DNA of 64,000 nt from Zobellia galactanivorans (GTDB lineage Bacteria > Bacteroidota > Bacteroidia > Flavobacteriales > Flavobacteriaceae), in contig NC_015844.1 of the NCBI RefSeq assembly GCF_000973105.1, positions 744,001 to 808,000 on the forward strand. Reading direction: 5' to 3'. Below the pieces are notes generated by a model. It ran no database searches, was not told the DNA's origin, and was given only the letters and a program-made list of their open reading frames with translations. Position 1 is the stretch's first letter; each line of letters opens with the position of its first letter. The position numbers were made by a program, and so were the translations under genes. Of the stretch, positions 34,601 through 43,200 are shown piece by piece.

Positions 34601-37600
34601 GTAAGGCTCAGATCTTGTATCTCATTATTTGGATCAGCATCGGCATCATCCGTATCGACCGTTACCGAACCGCCATCTACCAAGGAAATCGTTTTTCCCG
34701 TAGCGTCAATCGACAGGTCCTGTGTATCCGTATTCGTGTATGCGGACAAGTCGATATCCGTGGCACCCGTATTATTCGTGACCTTTAGGATGTTTCCCGT
34801 AAGGCTCAAATCTTGTATCTCGTTATTTGGGTCGGCATCGGCATCATCCGTATCGACCGTTACCGAACCGCCATCTACCAAGGAAATCGTTTTTCCCGTA
34901 GCGTCAATCGACAGGTCCTGCGTATCCGTATTCGTGTATGGGGACAAATCGATATCCGTGGCACTTGTATTATTCGTGACCTTTAGGATATTCCCCGTAA
35001 GGCTCAGATCTTGGATCTCATTGTTCGGGTCGGCATCGGCATCGTCCGTATCCAAGGCATCGACATAAGCCTTAGTGGCCGCGTCCTGTGGAGCGGTTGG
35101 GTCGGCCAAGTTCGTGATGGCCTGGTTGCCAGCACTTGGGTCCTCCCCTATTACATCCTCTAGATCTTGGATCTCGTTGTTCGGGTCCGCATCGGCATCA
35201 TCCGTATCGACCGTTACCGAACCGCCATCTACCAAGGAAATCGTTTTTCCCGTAGCGTCGATCGACAGGTCCTGCGTATCCGTATTCGTGTATGGGGACA
35301 AATCGATATCCGTGGCACTTGTATTATTCGTGACCTTTAGGATATTCCCCGTAAGGCTCAAATCTTGTATCTCGTTATTTGGGTCGGCATCGGCATCGTC
35401 CGTATCGACCGTTACCGAACCGCCATCTACCAAGGAAATCGTTTTTCCCGTAGCGTCAATCGACAGGTCCTGCGTATCCGTATTCGTGTATGGGGACAAA
35501 TCAATATCAGTGGCACCCGTATTATTCGTGACCTTTAGGATATTTCCCGTAAGGCTCAAATCTTGTATCTCATTATTTGGATCAGCATCGGCATCGTCAG
35601 TATCCAAGGCATCCACATAGGCCTTAGTGGCCGCGTCCTGTGGAGCGGTTGGGTCGGCCAAGTTCGTGATGGCCTGGTTGCCAGCACTTGGGTCCTCCCC
35701 TATTACATCCTCTAGATCTTGGATCTCGTTGTTCGGGTCCGCATCGGCATCATCCGTATCGACCGTTACCGAACCGCCATCTACCAAGGAAATCGTTTTT
35801 CCCGTAGCGTCAATCGACAGGTCCTGTGTATCCGTATTCGTGTATGCGGACAAGTCGATATCCGTGGCACCCGTATTATTCGTGACCTTTAGGATGTTCC
35901 CCGTAAGGCTTAGATCTTGTATCTCATTATTTGGATCAGCATCGGCATCGTCCGTATCGACCGTTACCGAACCGCCATCTACCAAGGAAATCGTTTTTCC
36001 CGTAGCGTCAATCGACAGGTCCTGTGTATCCGTATTCGTGTATGAGGACAAATCGATATCCGTGGCACTTGTATTATTCGTGACCTTTAGGATGTTTCCC
36101 GTAAGGCTCAGATCTTGGATCTCGTTGTTAGGGTCGCCGTCCAAATCGAGTGTCGCGTTTCCACCTACGGCATTCCATGTACTTCCATCATAAACATATA
36201 ATTGTCCCGCTACCTCATCGACATAGGTAACACCGCTATTGCTCGGCGTAACCGATGGGGCCCCGCTGCCTAATAATGTCAGCTCATTGGTAGGGTCCGC
36301 ATCCGCATCGTCCAAGGAAGGCACATCCACGATCAGGTCGGGATATGTTCCGCTCACCACAACATTTCCGCTACCTCCATCAGTGATGGTCACGGTTTGA
36401 TCGGGTGCGGCATTCACTACTTCAAAATTTTGTCCGCTTTGGTTTACCGTTATACCGGTTCCCGAGGAAACCGTTTGGTTCTCATTGTTCGGGTCCGCAT
36501 CGGCATCCTGAATGTTTATGGTCGTAGAACCACCACGCTCCAAATTGATGGACACGGTTTCATTGGCCGTGGCCACAGCGCTACCGATCTGTTGGTCATC
36601 GCTACTATTGGCCGCCAAATCCTCCAAAGCTTCCTGTACGTTGGTTTCGTTTACACTATCCCCGTCCACGTCAAATGGAGTTCCCAAAGCTACTTCAGCA
36701 GCATCCTGGATCTCGTTCGTGGCATCGGCATCCGCATCATCGACATTTAGATTGATCGCATTCCCTTCGGAAATACTTACGTTACCCGGATTGCCATCAG
36801 TACTTAAGGTCTGGTCATCGCTACTGTTAGCGGCCAAATCCTCCAAAGCTTCCTGTACGTTCGTTTCGTTCACACTATCCCCGTCCACGTCAAAAGGAGT
36901 TCCCAAAGCTACTTCAGCAGCGTCTTGGATTTCGTTCGTGGCATCGGCATCCGCATCCTGAATGTTTATGGTCGTAGAACCACCACGCTCCAAATTGATG
37001 GACACGGTTTCATTGGCCGTGGCCACAGCGCTACCGATCTGTTGGTCATCGCTACTATTGGCCGCCAAATCCTCTAAAGCTTCCTGTACGTTGGTTTCGT
37101 TTACACTATCCCCGTCCACGTCAAAAGGAGTTCCCAAAGCTACTTCAGCAGCATCCTGGATCTCGTTATTTGGGTCCGAATCGGCATCGTCCGTATCGAC
37201 CGTTACCGAACCGCCATCTACCAAGGAAATCGTTTTTCCCGTAGCGTCGATCGACAGGTCCTGCGTATCCGTATTCGTGTATGCGGACAAATCAATATCC
37301 GTGGCACTTGTATTATTCGTGACCTTTAGGATGTTTCCCGTAAGGCTTAGATCTTGTATCTCGTTGTTAGGGTCGGCATCGGCATCGTCCGTATCCAAGG
37401 CATCCACATAGGCCTTAGTGGCCGCGTCCTGTGGAGCGGTTGGGTCGGCCAAGTTCGTGATGGCCTGGTTGCCAGCACTTGGGTCCTCCCCTATTACATC
37501 CTCTAGATCTTGGATCTCGTTGTTCGGGTCCGAATCGGCATCGTCAGTATCCAAGGCATCCACATAGGCCTTAGTGGCCGCGTCCTGTGGAGCGGTTGGG

Positions 37601-39720
37601 TCGGCCAAGTTCGTGATGGCCTGGTTGCCAGCACTTGGGTCCTCCCCTATTACATCCTCTAGATCTTGGATCTCGTTGTTCGGGTCCGAATCGGCATCGT
37701 CAGTATCCAAGGCATCCACATAGGCCTTAGTGGCCGCGTCCTGTGGAGCGGTTGGGTCGGCCAAGTTCGTGATGGCCTGGTTGCCAGCACTTGGGTCCTC
37801 CCCTATTACATCCTCTAGATCTTGGATCTCGTTATTGGGGTCTCCATCTAAATCAGGACTCGCATTTCCACCTACGGCATTCCATGTACTTCCATCATAA
37901 ACATATAATTGTCCCGCTACCTCATCGACATAGGTAACCCCACTATTGCTCGGGGTTACGGACGGAGCTCCATTGCCCAACAAAGTAAGTTCGTTAGTAG
38001 CATCCTCATCAGGATCTGTTGAATTTACCGTATAATTTCCATCGCCATCATCCGACACTGAAATCGCACCTGTTCCGGCGATTACGGTTTCTACAAGCGA
38101 TGATAAATCGACACTTGTTGAACTCCCTCTTTCAATCTCAATCTGTAATTGATTTGTTCCACTTAAAGTGGCTCCGGTCAAATTCTGGTTATCACTACTA
38201 TTCGCAGCTAAATCGGCAATAGCCTCTTCTACCGTATTTTCGTCTACACTATCTCCATCAACGTCCAAAGGTGTTGTTAAGTTCACCTCGGTCGCTTCTT
38301 GATCATCGGTACCATCAAAACTTGTTGTAGTTCCGTTTTCGGATGAATACACATAATTTACGTTATCAGCAGTAGATAAAGTAGTAATCGTTTCGTCGAT
38401 TTGCGTGGTAGTACCATCGGCCTCGGTTACCGTGGCAATCAGATTACCGGCGATAACATCGGTTATGGCGATGCCGTTCGTGTTGATATCCACATCCGTT
38501 CCGTCACCATTGGTAAACCTATAAAGTCCCCCTCCTAAGTCCGTGATATCCGATTTGGCGACTGTTACATCGGTTCCGGTCTCATCGACCAAAGTAATAT
38601 TGCCGTCGTTACGGTCCTCGATACGTACAATGCTCTCTTGGATAGAGACGGTAGTACCATCTTCCTTTTCGTAAATACCTATTTCGTTTCCTGTAGTCGA
38701 TGTACCCGTGATATCCGTTATCGTCTCGTCGATCTCGGTGACACTTCCATCGGCCTCGGTCACAGTAGCTATCAGATTACCGGCGATAATATCGGTTATG
38801 GCGATGCCGTTCGTGTTGATATCGATATCCGTTCCGTCGCCATTGGTAAACCGATAAAGTCCACCTCCTAAGTCCGTGATATCCGATTTGGCGACTGTTA
38901 CATCGGTTCCGGTCTCATCGACCAAAGTAATATTGCCGTCGTTACGGTCCTCGATACGTACAATGCTCTCTTGGATAGAGACGGTAGTACCATCTTCCTT
39001 TTCGTAAATACCTATTTCGTTTCCTGTAGTCGATGTACCCGTGATATCCGTTATCGTCTCGTCGATCTCGGTGACACTTCCATCGGCCTCGGTCACAGTA
39101 GCTATCAGATTACCGGCGATAATATCGGTTATGGCGATGCCGTTCGTGTTGATATCCACATCCGTTCCGTCGCCATTGGTAAACCTATAAAGTCCACCTC
39201 CTAAGTCCGTGATATCCGATTTGGCGACTGTTACCGTTGCTCCAGATTCGTTTGTAAAAGTTACATTGCCATCACCAGCATCGCTTATAGCCGTTATGGT
39301 TTCGTTAATGGTTACTATATCGCCATTCTCATTCTCGTAAACACCTATGGCATTCCCTGTGGGCGCCGTTCCCGATAAGGTCGTAATAGTCTCAACAGGC
39401 AAAGTCACCGTTGCCGTACCTCCGTTTTCAAGGGTTAGCGAAAGTACCCCTGTTCCATTATCAAAAGTAAAACTCTGAAGCTGTTGGTCATCGGATGATG
39501 TCAATTCCCAAGAATCGCCATCCCAAAAATAAATGGTGCCGGTATCGGTATTCACATAAATATCTCCGAGATCGGCTCCTGCAGGAGTAGCCACTCCCGG
39601 TGCAGTAACATCGACACCGCTTAACACTTCACAGTTACATTGGTCTTCTAAATTGACCGTAGTCTGTGCAAATGTTAATCCGGAGATTAAAAAAACGAGG
39701 ATTATACTTATTTTTTTCAT
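31633..39720 (-). CDS. Giant repetitive fibre-like surface protein (2695 aa)
   Basis: The chosen start (ATG at 39720) gives a clear signal peptide, MKKISIILVFLISGLTFAQ; the frame continues 11 codons upstream, which would bury it. Three 111-residue repeats (encoded 39,396-38,398) come first, then arrays of 52-, 66- and 73-77-residue repeats joined by a DDADADPNNEIQ linker. The 52-residue unit holds ITNLADPTAPQDAATKAYVD, a motif typical of phage tail fibres. Near the C-terminus GIGTNSPDAKLDVEGG resembles the region before tail-fibre or S74-type ends. No type A or type B T9SS sorting domain is seen. I infer an elongated, possibly trimeric stalk or fibre. It is the first gene of the operon with two type B proteins and PorP/SprF. 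Confidence 0.85.
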   Translation of the reverse strand: MKKISIILVFLISGLTFAQTTVNLEDQCNCEVLSGVDVTAPGVATPAGADLGDIYVNTDTGTIYFWDGDSWELTSSDDQQLQSFTFDNGTGVLSLTLENGGTATVTLPVETITTLSGTAPTGNAIGVYENENGDIVTINETITAISDAGDGNVTFTNESGATVTVAKSDITDLGGGLYRFTNGDGTDVDINTNGIAITDIIAGNLIATVTEADGSVTEIDETITDITGTSTTGNEIGIYEKEDGTTVSIQESIVRIEDRNDGNITLVDETGTDVTVAKSDITDLGGGLYRFTNGDGTDIDINTNGIAITDIIAGNLIATVTEADGSVTEIDETITDITGTSTTGNEIGIYEKEDGTTVSIQESIVRIEDRNDGNITLVDETGTDVTVAKSDITDLGGGLYRFTNGDGTDVDINTNGIAITDVIAGNLIATVTEADGTTTQIDETITTLSTADNVNYVYSSENGTTTSFDGTDDQEATEVNLTTPLDVDGDSVDENTVEEAIADLAANSSDNQNLTGATLSGTNQLQIEIERGSSTSVDLSSLVETVIAGTGAISVSDDGDGNYTVNSTDPDEDATNELTLLGNGAPSVTPSNSGVTYVDEVAGQLYVYDGSTWNAVGGNASPDLDGDPNNEIQDLEDVIGEDPSAGNQAITNLADPTAPQDAATKAYVDALDTDDADSDPNNEIQDLEDVIGEDPSAGNQAITNLADPTAPQDAATKAYVDALDTDDADSDPNNEIQDLEDVIGEDPSAGNQAITNLADPTAPQDAATKAYVDALDTDDADADPNNEIQDLSLTGNILKVTNNTSATDIDLSAYTNTDTQDLSIDATGKTISLVDGGSVTVDTDDADSDPNNEIQDAAEVALGTPFDVDGDSVNETNVQEALEDLAANSSDDQQIGSAVATANETVSINLERGGSTTINIQDADADATNEIQDAAEVALGTPFDVDGDSVNETNVQEALEDLAANSSDDQTLSTDGNPGNVSISEGNAINLNVDDADADATNEIQDAAEVALGTPFDVDGDSVNETNVQEALEDLAANSSDDQQIGSAVATANETVSINLERGGSTTINIQDADADPNNENQTVSSGTGITVNQSGQNFEVVNAAPDQTVTITDGGSGNVVVSGTYPDLIVDVPSLDDADADPTNELTLLGSGAPSVTPSNSGVTYVDEVAGQLYVYDGSTWNAVGGNATLDLDGDPNNEIQDLSLTGNILKVTNNTSATDIDLSSYTNTDTQDLSIDATGKTISLVDGGSVTVDTDDADADPNNEIQDLSLTGNILKVTNNTGATDIDLSAYTNTDTQDLSIDATGKTISLVDGGSVTVDTDDADADPNNEIQDLEDVIGEDPSAGNQAITNLADPTAPQDAATKAYVDALDTDDADADPNNEIQDLSLTGNILKVTNNTGATDIDLSPYTNTDTQDLSIDATGKTISLVDGGSVTVDTDDADADPNNEIQDLSLTGNILKVTNNTSATDIDLSPYTNTDTQDLSIDATGKTISLVDGGSVTVDTDDADADPNNEIQDLEDVIGEDPSAGNQAITNLADPTAPQDAATKAYVDALDTDDADADPNNEIQDLSLTGNILKVTNNTSATDIDLSPYTNTDTQDLSIDATGKTISLVDGGSVTVDTDDADADPNNEIQDLSLTGNILKVTNNTGATDIDLSAYTNTDTQDLSIDATGKTISLVDGGSVTVDTDDADADPNNEIQDLSLTGNILKVTNNTGATDIDLSAYTNTDTQDLSIDATGKTISLVDGGSVTVDTDDADADPNNEIQDLSLTGNILKVTNNAGATDIDLSPYTNTDTQDLSIDATGKTISLVDGGSVTVDTDDADADPNNEIQDLSLTGNILKVTNNTGATDIDLSAYTNTDTQDLSIDATGKTISLVDGGSVTVDTDDADADPNNEIQDLSLTGNILKVTNNTGATDIDLSPYTNTDTQDLSIDATGKTISLVDGGSVTVDTDDADADPNNEIQDLEDVIGEDPSAGNQAITNLADPIAPQDAATKAYVDALDTDDADADPNNEIQDLSLTGNILKVTNNTSATDIDLSPYTNTDTQDLSIDATGKTISLVDGGSVTVDTDDADADPNNEIQDLSLTGNILKVTNNTGATDIDLSSYTNTDTQDLSIDATGKTISLVDGGSVTVDTDDADADPNNEIQTLTSTDGSVTLSETDGDYDLEVNFPANNDNSATNELTDLSLASDILTLTNPATPANQVDLSPYLDNTDNQNIEDLAINTSSNILTVGIENGTAQTVDLSHLDNPGTDNQNIQNLTFSGTTLTVGIEGGSSDTVSLAALADNQSIKGSGLSGTTLTIGIEDGSSETVNLSSLANTDNQQISLSGNIITLANGTSADTTVDLTDFRDDQNLSSAVVVPNESVEIQINDGTNTTISIEDADADPTNEYNTAFGVVGSNLRLTDGGGNLDVPLSSFSDHDWYEVGGTSAPDAITDDIFTEGNVAIGKTSITNNRALDVEGNIELNDYLFMNGKEVLRDSDTWLRINHNSGFTNGILTNSYLRVDNRVTINEGGGDYDFRVEGTSDTHLLFTDGLSNEVGIGTNSPDAKLDVEGGTVRFSDYGSNAVTGNATSLLGVEADGDIVEINSLKASKVFYPPSIEVDASTNGTGRTINLHDQYIAQFGSPMVASTSAPSAIPTYANNELYYYVTYYDTAVFTNVSVDEFGVMTYDVIAQPASYNSLINVVFVVK
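33277..36120 (-). repeat. Array of 198-bp and 156-bp coding repeats
   Basis: Fifteen consecutive units fill this block with no extra bases: twelve of 198 bp (66 residues, IQDLSLTGN...ISLVDGGSVTV) and three of 156 bp (52 residues, IQDLEDVIGE...KAYVDALDT), which sum to 2844 bp. In translation the 198-bp units differ mainly at two spots (T/A then G/S before ATDIDLS, and P/A/S before YTNTD). At DNA level they are nearly identical apart from scattered synonymous changes. Confidence 0.95.
36481..37161 (-). repeat. Three 219-231-bp coding repeats
   Basis: Three units each begin IQDAAEVALGTPFDVDGDSV and continue NETNVQEALEDLAANSSDDQ. The first and third are 77 residues with an LERGGSTTINIQ tail; the middle one is 73 residues with a different second half (TLSTDGNPGNVSISEG). 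The unit boundaries are 37161-36931, 36930-36712 and 36711-36481. Confidence 0.92.
37162..37827 (-). repeat. One 198-bp and three 156-bp coding repeats
   Basis: Reading the gene direction, three back-to-back 156-bp tail-fibre-motif units (37827-37360) are followed by one 198-bp unit (37359-37162). They are the same families as the 33277-36120 block but separated from it by the 219-231-bp repeats and a unique stretch. Confidence 0.92.
38398..39396 (-). repeat. Three 333-bp coding repeats
   Basis: Three 111-residue units share VAKSDITDLGGGLYRFTNGDG and the tail NTNGIAITDIIAGNLIATV. The last two are nearly identical at DNA level; the first (39396-39064) is diverged in its N-terminal half. Confidence 0.9.
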
Positions 39721-40286
39721 GACCATCACTTTGCTTAATATCGTATCGTCCAATACTTTTTGTGATTACTATGCGAGCTGACAACAGACATAGTGAACTG
39801 TTTCTTTTTCAAAAAAAATAAAAGCTGAACACCTTTCTGGACATTACACATTTTACGTGCATTTTGATATAGTGAAGAGGATGTAGAGACATCCTAAATG
39901 CCACTCGGTTTTTGAATTAAAACCTGTTGTCTTGTTTGGTTAAGCTATTCAGTTTTTGGGGTGAATCGAAGCAATCCCATTGAAAATGATCCAATTACGT
40001 TTACAAAATTAACCTTAGTGTTACCAACTGAAAATAATTGTTGTATAAGTGTTAATTACTAATGTATACGTAGGGAAAAATGAGGTGTCGATATATATAT
40101 TTTCTGTGCCACTCGTCGATAAGTTCAATTATATCGCTGTATTGCAGAGGTCGATAAATCTTGAAAATGGATCAAATAGTTTGTATTTACATCTTTTTTT
40201 GACCCCAAAATAAGGCGCAAAAAAGTATCGAAAACCAACTTTGAAAGATTAATGATCCATCCCTAACCGAAAGCGAGAACAAGCTG
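39721..40286. other. 566-bp intergenic region upstream of the giant fibre gene
   Basis: No gene is visible. A possible minus-strand promoter is TAATTTTG (40011-40004) with TTTT 19 nt upstream (40034-40031), which would give a leader of about 280 nt. The leader contains a perfect 7-bp hairpin with a 4-nt loop (AGGATGT at 39878-39884, ACATCCT at 39889-39895). Three copies of GTCGATA lie at 40087, 40115 and 40150, just upstream of the promoter candidate. Confidence 0.4.
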
Positions 40287-43200
40287 TTAATTCTTCTTTA
40301 CCCGGTAGGTTATTCTACGGTTTGTAATTACGGTATACGCTTTAACAATGCTTAGGGGAGAAAACTCAGAAGTAGTATTGGCCAAGGTAGCCGTTGTAGT
40401 TACCGATTTTCCTAGGCTAATACCTGGCGGAGCAGGTATACTGAACTTAAACTTATTGGTGTTATCGGTATTATTGTCATCATCGGTATAGGTCGTAACC
40501 TGTGAATCGGTGTCTATCGGGCCACCTTCGACCATAGTGGCAAGATATATTTGTCCTTCACCATAATCGTATGTCATTCCCAACTTATTATCTCCAATGG
40601 CGGCAGACCCCTCATTAATGTCGGTTGCAAACAGTTCTAAAGTTGCCCCTGGCCTTGACCATCCTTCAATGACAAGATTGGTTCCGGAAAGATAAGCCCC
40701 AGTGATTATCGGAAAATTTAGAAGTCCATTAGGGCCATTATCGGTATCACCTGAATCGTTAATAGTGACCCCATCTCCCATACTGTCGGATGCATCTAAA
40801 TCGATACCTAATGCCGGACTAGCGGTTCCATTCGCATAAATAGCGTTTCTAGAAATTAGGTTGCCCGAGGTATTCCCCCCTCCAAGAACAACACCGGCGC
40901 CTCCATTTGAAGCGATTATATTCTGGGTCAGGGTAGAATTGCTTCCATCGAGACGAATGCCGGCATTGGCATCATCTCCGGTACACTTACCACCGTCTTG
41001 GCCTGAATTTACTATTGTATTTTCCGTAATCGTGAGTCCACCCGAAATTCCTTCGCCATCAATTCCTAAGGAAGCTGCCTTATCTATTAAATTCTGTTGG
41101 ATCAAAATACCCGATCCCCCACTTACTTTTATATTATCAAAACACGCATTGCTTCCATTATCGGTTATATGGTTGTTTTGAATAACGGTAGACGTTCCTC
41201 CGTTGACCAAAATACCCTCATCAGTGTTTCTTGCAATGTAGTTGCCCTCTATGGTCGTTATACCACCTGTAACTTCTACCCCATAATCAATATCACCAGA
41301 TGCATTACCAAGGGCATTGACTCCTAATAAGTTATGCGATACGGTAGCCGAACCACCTTCAACCTTTACTCCGGCATTATCACCCGCACGAACGGCAATA
41401 TTACGTACTTCCACATTGGTGCCATTCAATTGGAGGACATCGCCATTTGCGCTATAAAGTTCAATTTCAGGTCTATCGAAATCAGGTAAAATGGTATTCG
41501 AAACGCCAACCCCTGTTCCCCCGGAACCTACGGTTCCCGCATTGGTATTTCCCGAATAAGCCGTTTGCGTACGACCGTCGATAACCGTATTCGTACCGGA
41601 TACAATAGGAAATTCATTGGGATTTGACATGGTAATATTGAAATATCCGTTAGCAAAATTAGTGTCGGCCGTTCTGCCCAAGGGATCTCCGGTAGTGGGT
41701 ATCATAAAAATTGAGGTATCTTCACCAGCTCCCGGATCAAATAGACCATTAGCTTCAATATCTAAGCCTACTTCACCTATACCATTGGAATTCTTAATAA
41801 ATTGGGTCAATGAACCTTGTCCGGTTTCATTGGTATTCACAATGGTATTGAAGTTGAAGCCGAAATCGATTCCCACGACACCATTACCTGCCACTTCAAC
41901 CGGTGATATACTCTGTGCATTGTTAAAAACACCTAGCGATACATCTTGCCCTGCTTTTGGGTCGGCCCCACCAACCTCATTAATGACATCTACAATACTG
42001 CTAGAAACGACTTCGGTCCTATAAGTCTGTACCGGATAACAATTCGAGCAATTGGCCCCATTGTCCCTTGTGGACCTTACCGTCGAACTTACCACTTTTA
42101 CAAAGTAGTCACCATCGGCCATCCCCCCGAACGAGTAATTCCCGTTCGCCTCGGTATTTTTTCTTTGGATGAAGTTGCCCGAGGAATCGAAGAGTTCTAC
42201 GATTGCCCCCGAAATTCCTATCCCGCCCGTAGTCAATTGGTTTCGACCCGGACCTCCAGGATAATTAACATCCTCAAAAACACGTCCTGCAATCAAATTT
42301 GATGGAACTTTTAAGACTACAGCTGCGGAAATAACAAAATCTTGACCTACATCTACGTTGGCCGTTACCTCACTATCCGCAGTTTGAATAAATGAGGAGA
42401 TATCATAGGTATCTAAATCTACACCATAGGTACTGGCATTATTATAAACGGGTGGCCCTACAGTGTTATCGTAAATTGTAGAATTATAAGAGTTATTACC
42501 GGTTTGGCCACCATCGCCCGTAAGTATAAAGTTTTGGTTACGCTGGTTGGTAATGGACAGTTCTTCCGGGTTGGTAGAACCCGAACTTGAACCATTAAGA
42601 TCCGGATCGCCTTCCCATGATAAGAAAGAAGCTTTAGCTCCAGTGCCAGAAATGGCATAAAACGAATCTAAGGTAAATGAGTTACCGTCATTACTTAATC
42701 CGTCAAAACCTTGATATAAGTTAATGTTTACGGCCGGCAAGGAACGGTCTTCATAAAACACCATTAGCGCCCAGCCCCCTAACACCGTACTTGTAGTACA
42801 ATATTCTCCCGTATTATTAATCGTAAGACCACTAAAATCGAAGACGTTGCCCGATAAATTAGATATACCTTGAACAATTGTGGTTACATCACTCACATAC
42901 CCAAAAAAGTTTCTGTTACCCAACGAAGTTTGATACAAAAAATTAGCCGATACACTCTGTCCTTCAAAGATTACATCGGGATCCCGTACCGTACTAGAAT
43001 GCGACCAATACAAATAAGCCCGTTCTACTGACGCCGTTGCCGGAACAGGGGATACCAAACTATTGGACGACGATGTAGTAACCGCACAAGGACTAGCCCC
43101 ATTAGGACTGGTACGCAACGTACCTCCCGTGGTGGTATAATCGTAATACCCATCAAATTCTTGAAACAAGGTCAAAGGGTCATTTGCCAAGATTTGTGAG

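Noticed and set aside
33281-37411. Long plus-strand open frames (up to 445 codons) across the repeat array
   Set aside because: They repeat with the 198/156-bp units, read antisense to a protein with a signal peptide and coherent domains, and consist of Ser/Val-rich low-complexity sequence. They are frame shadows of the repeats.
33277-37827. CRISPR array
   Set aside because: Repeats are 156-231 bp, directly adjacent, coding and in frame, with no spacers and no cas genes.
31633-39720. Prophage tail-fibre gene
   Set aside because: Tail-fibre-like motifs are present, but there is a signal peptide, operon linkage to T9SS genes, and no other phage gene anywhere in the window.
40000-40286. Frameshifted sorting domain after the 1499-residue protein
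   Set aside because: No frame in the downstream minus-strand sequence shows the type B motifs (VVTPNGDG, NRWG, GTYFY); the region is AT-rich and non-coding.
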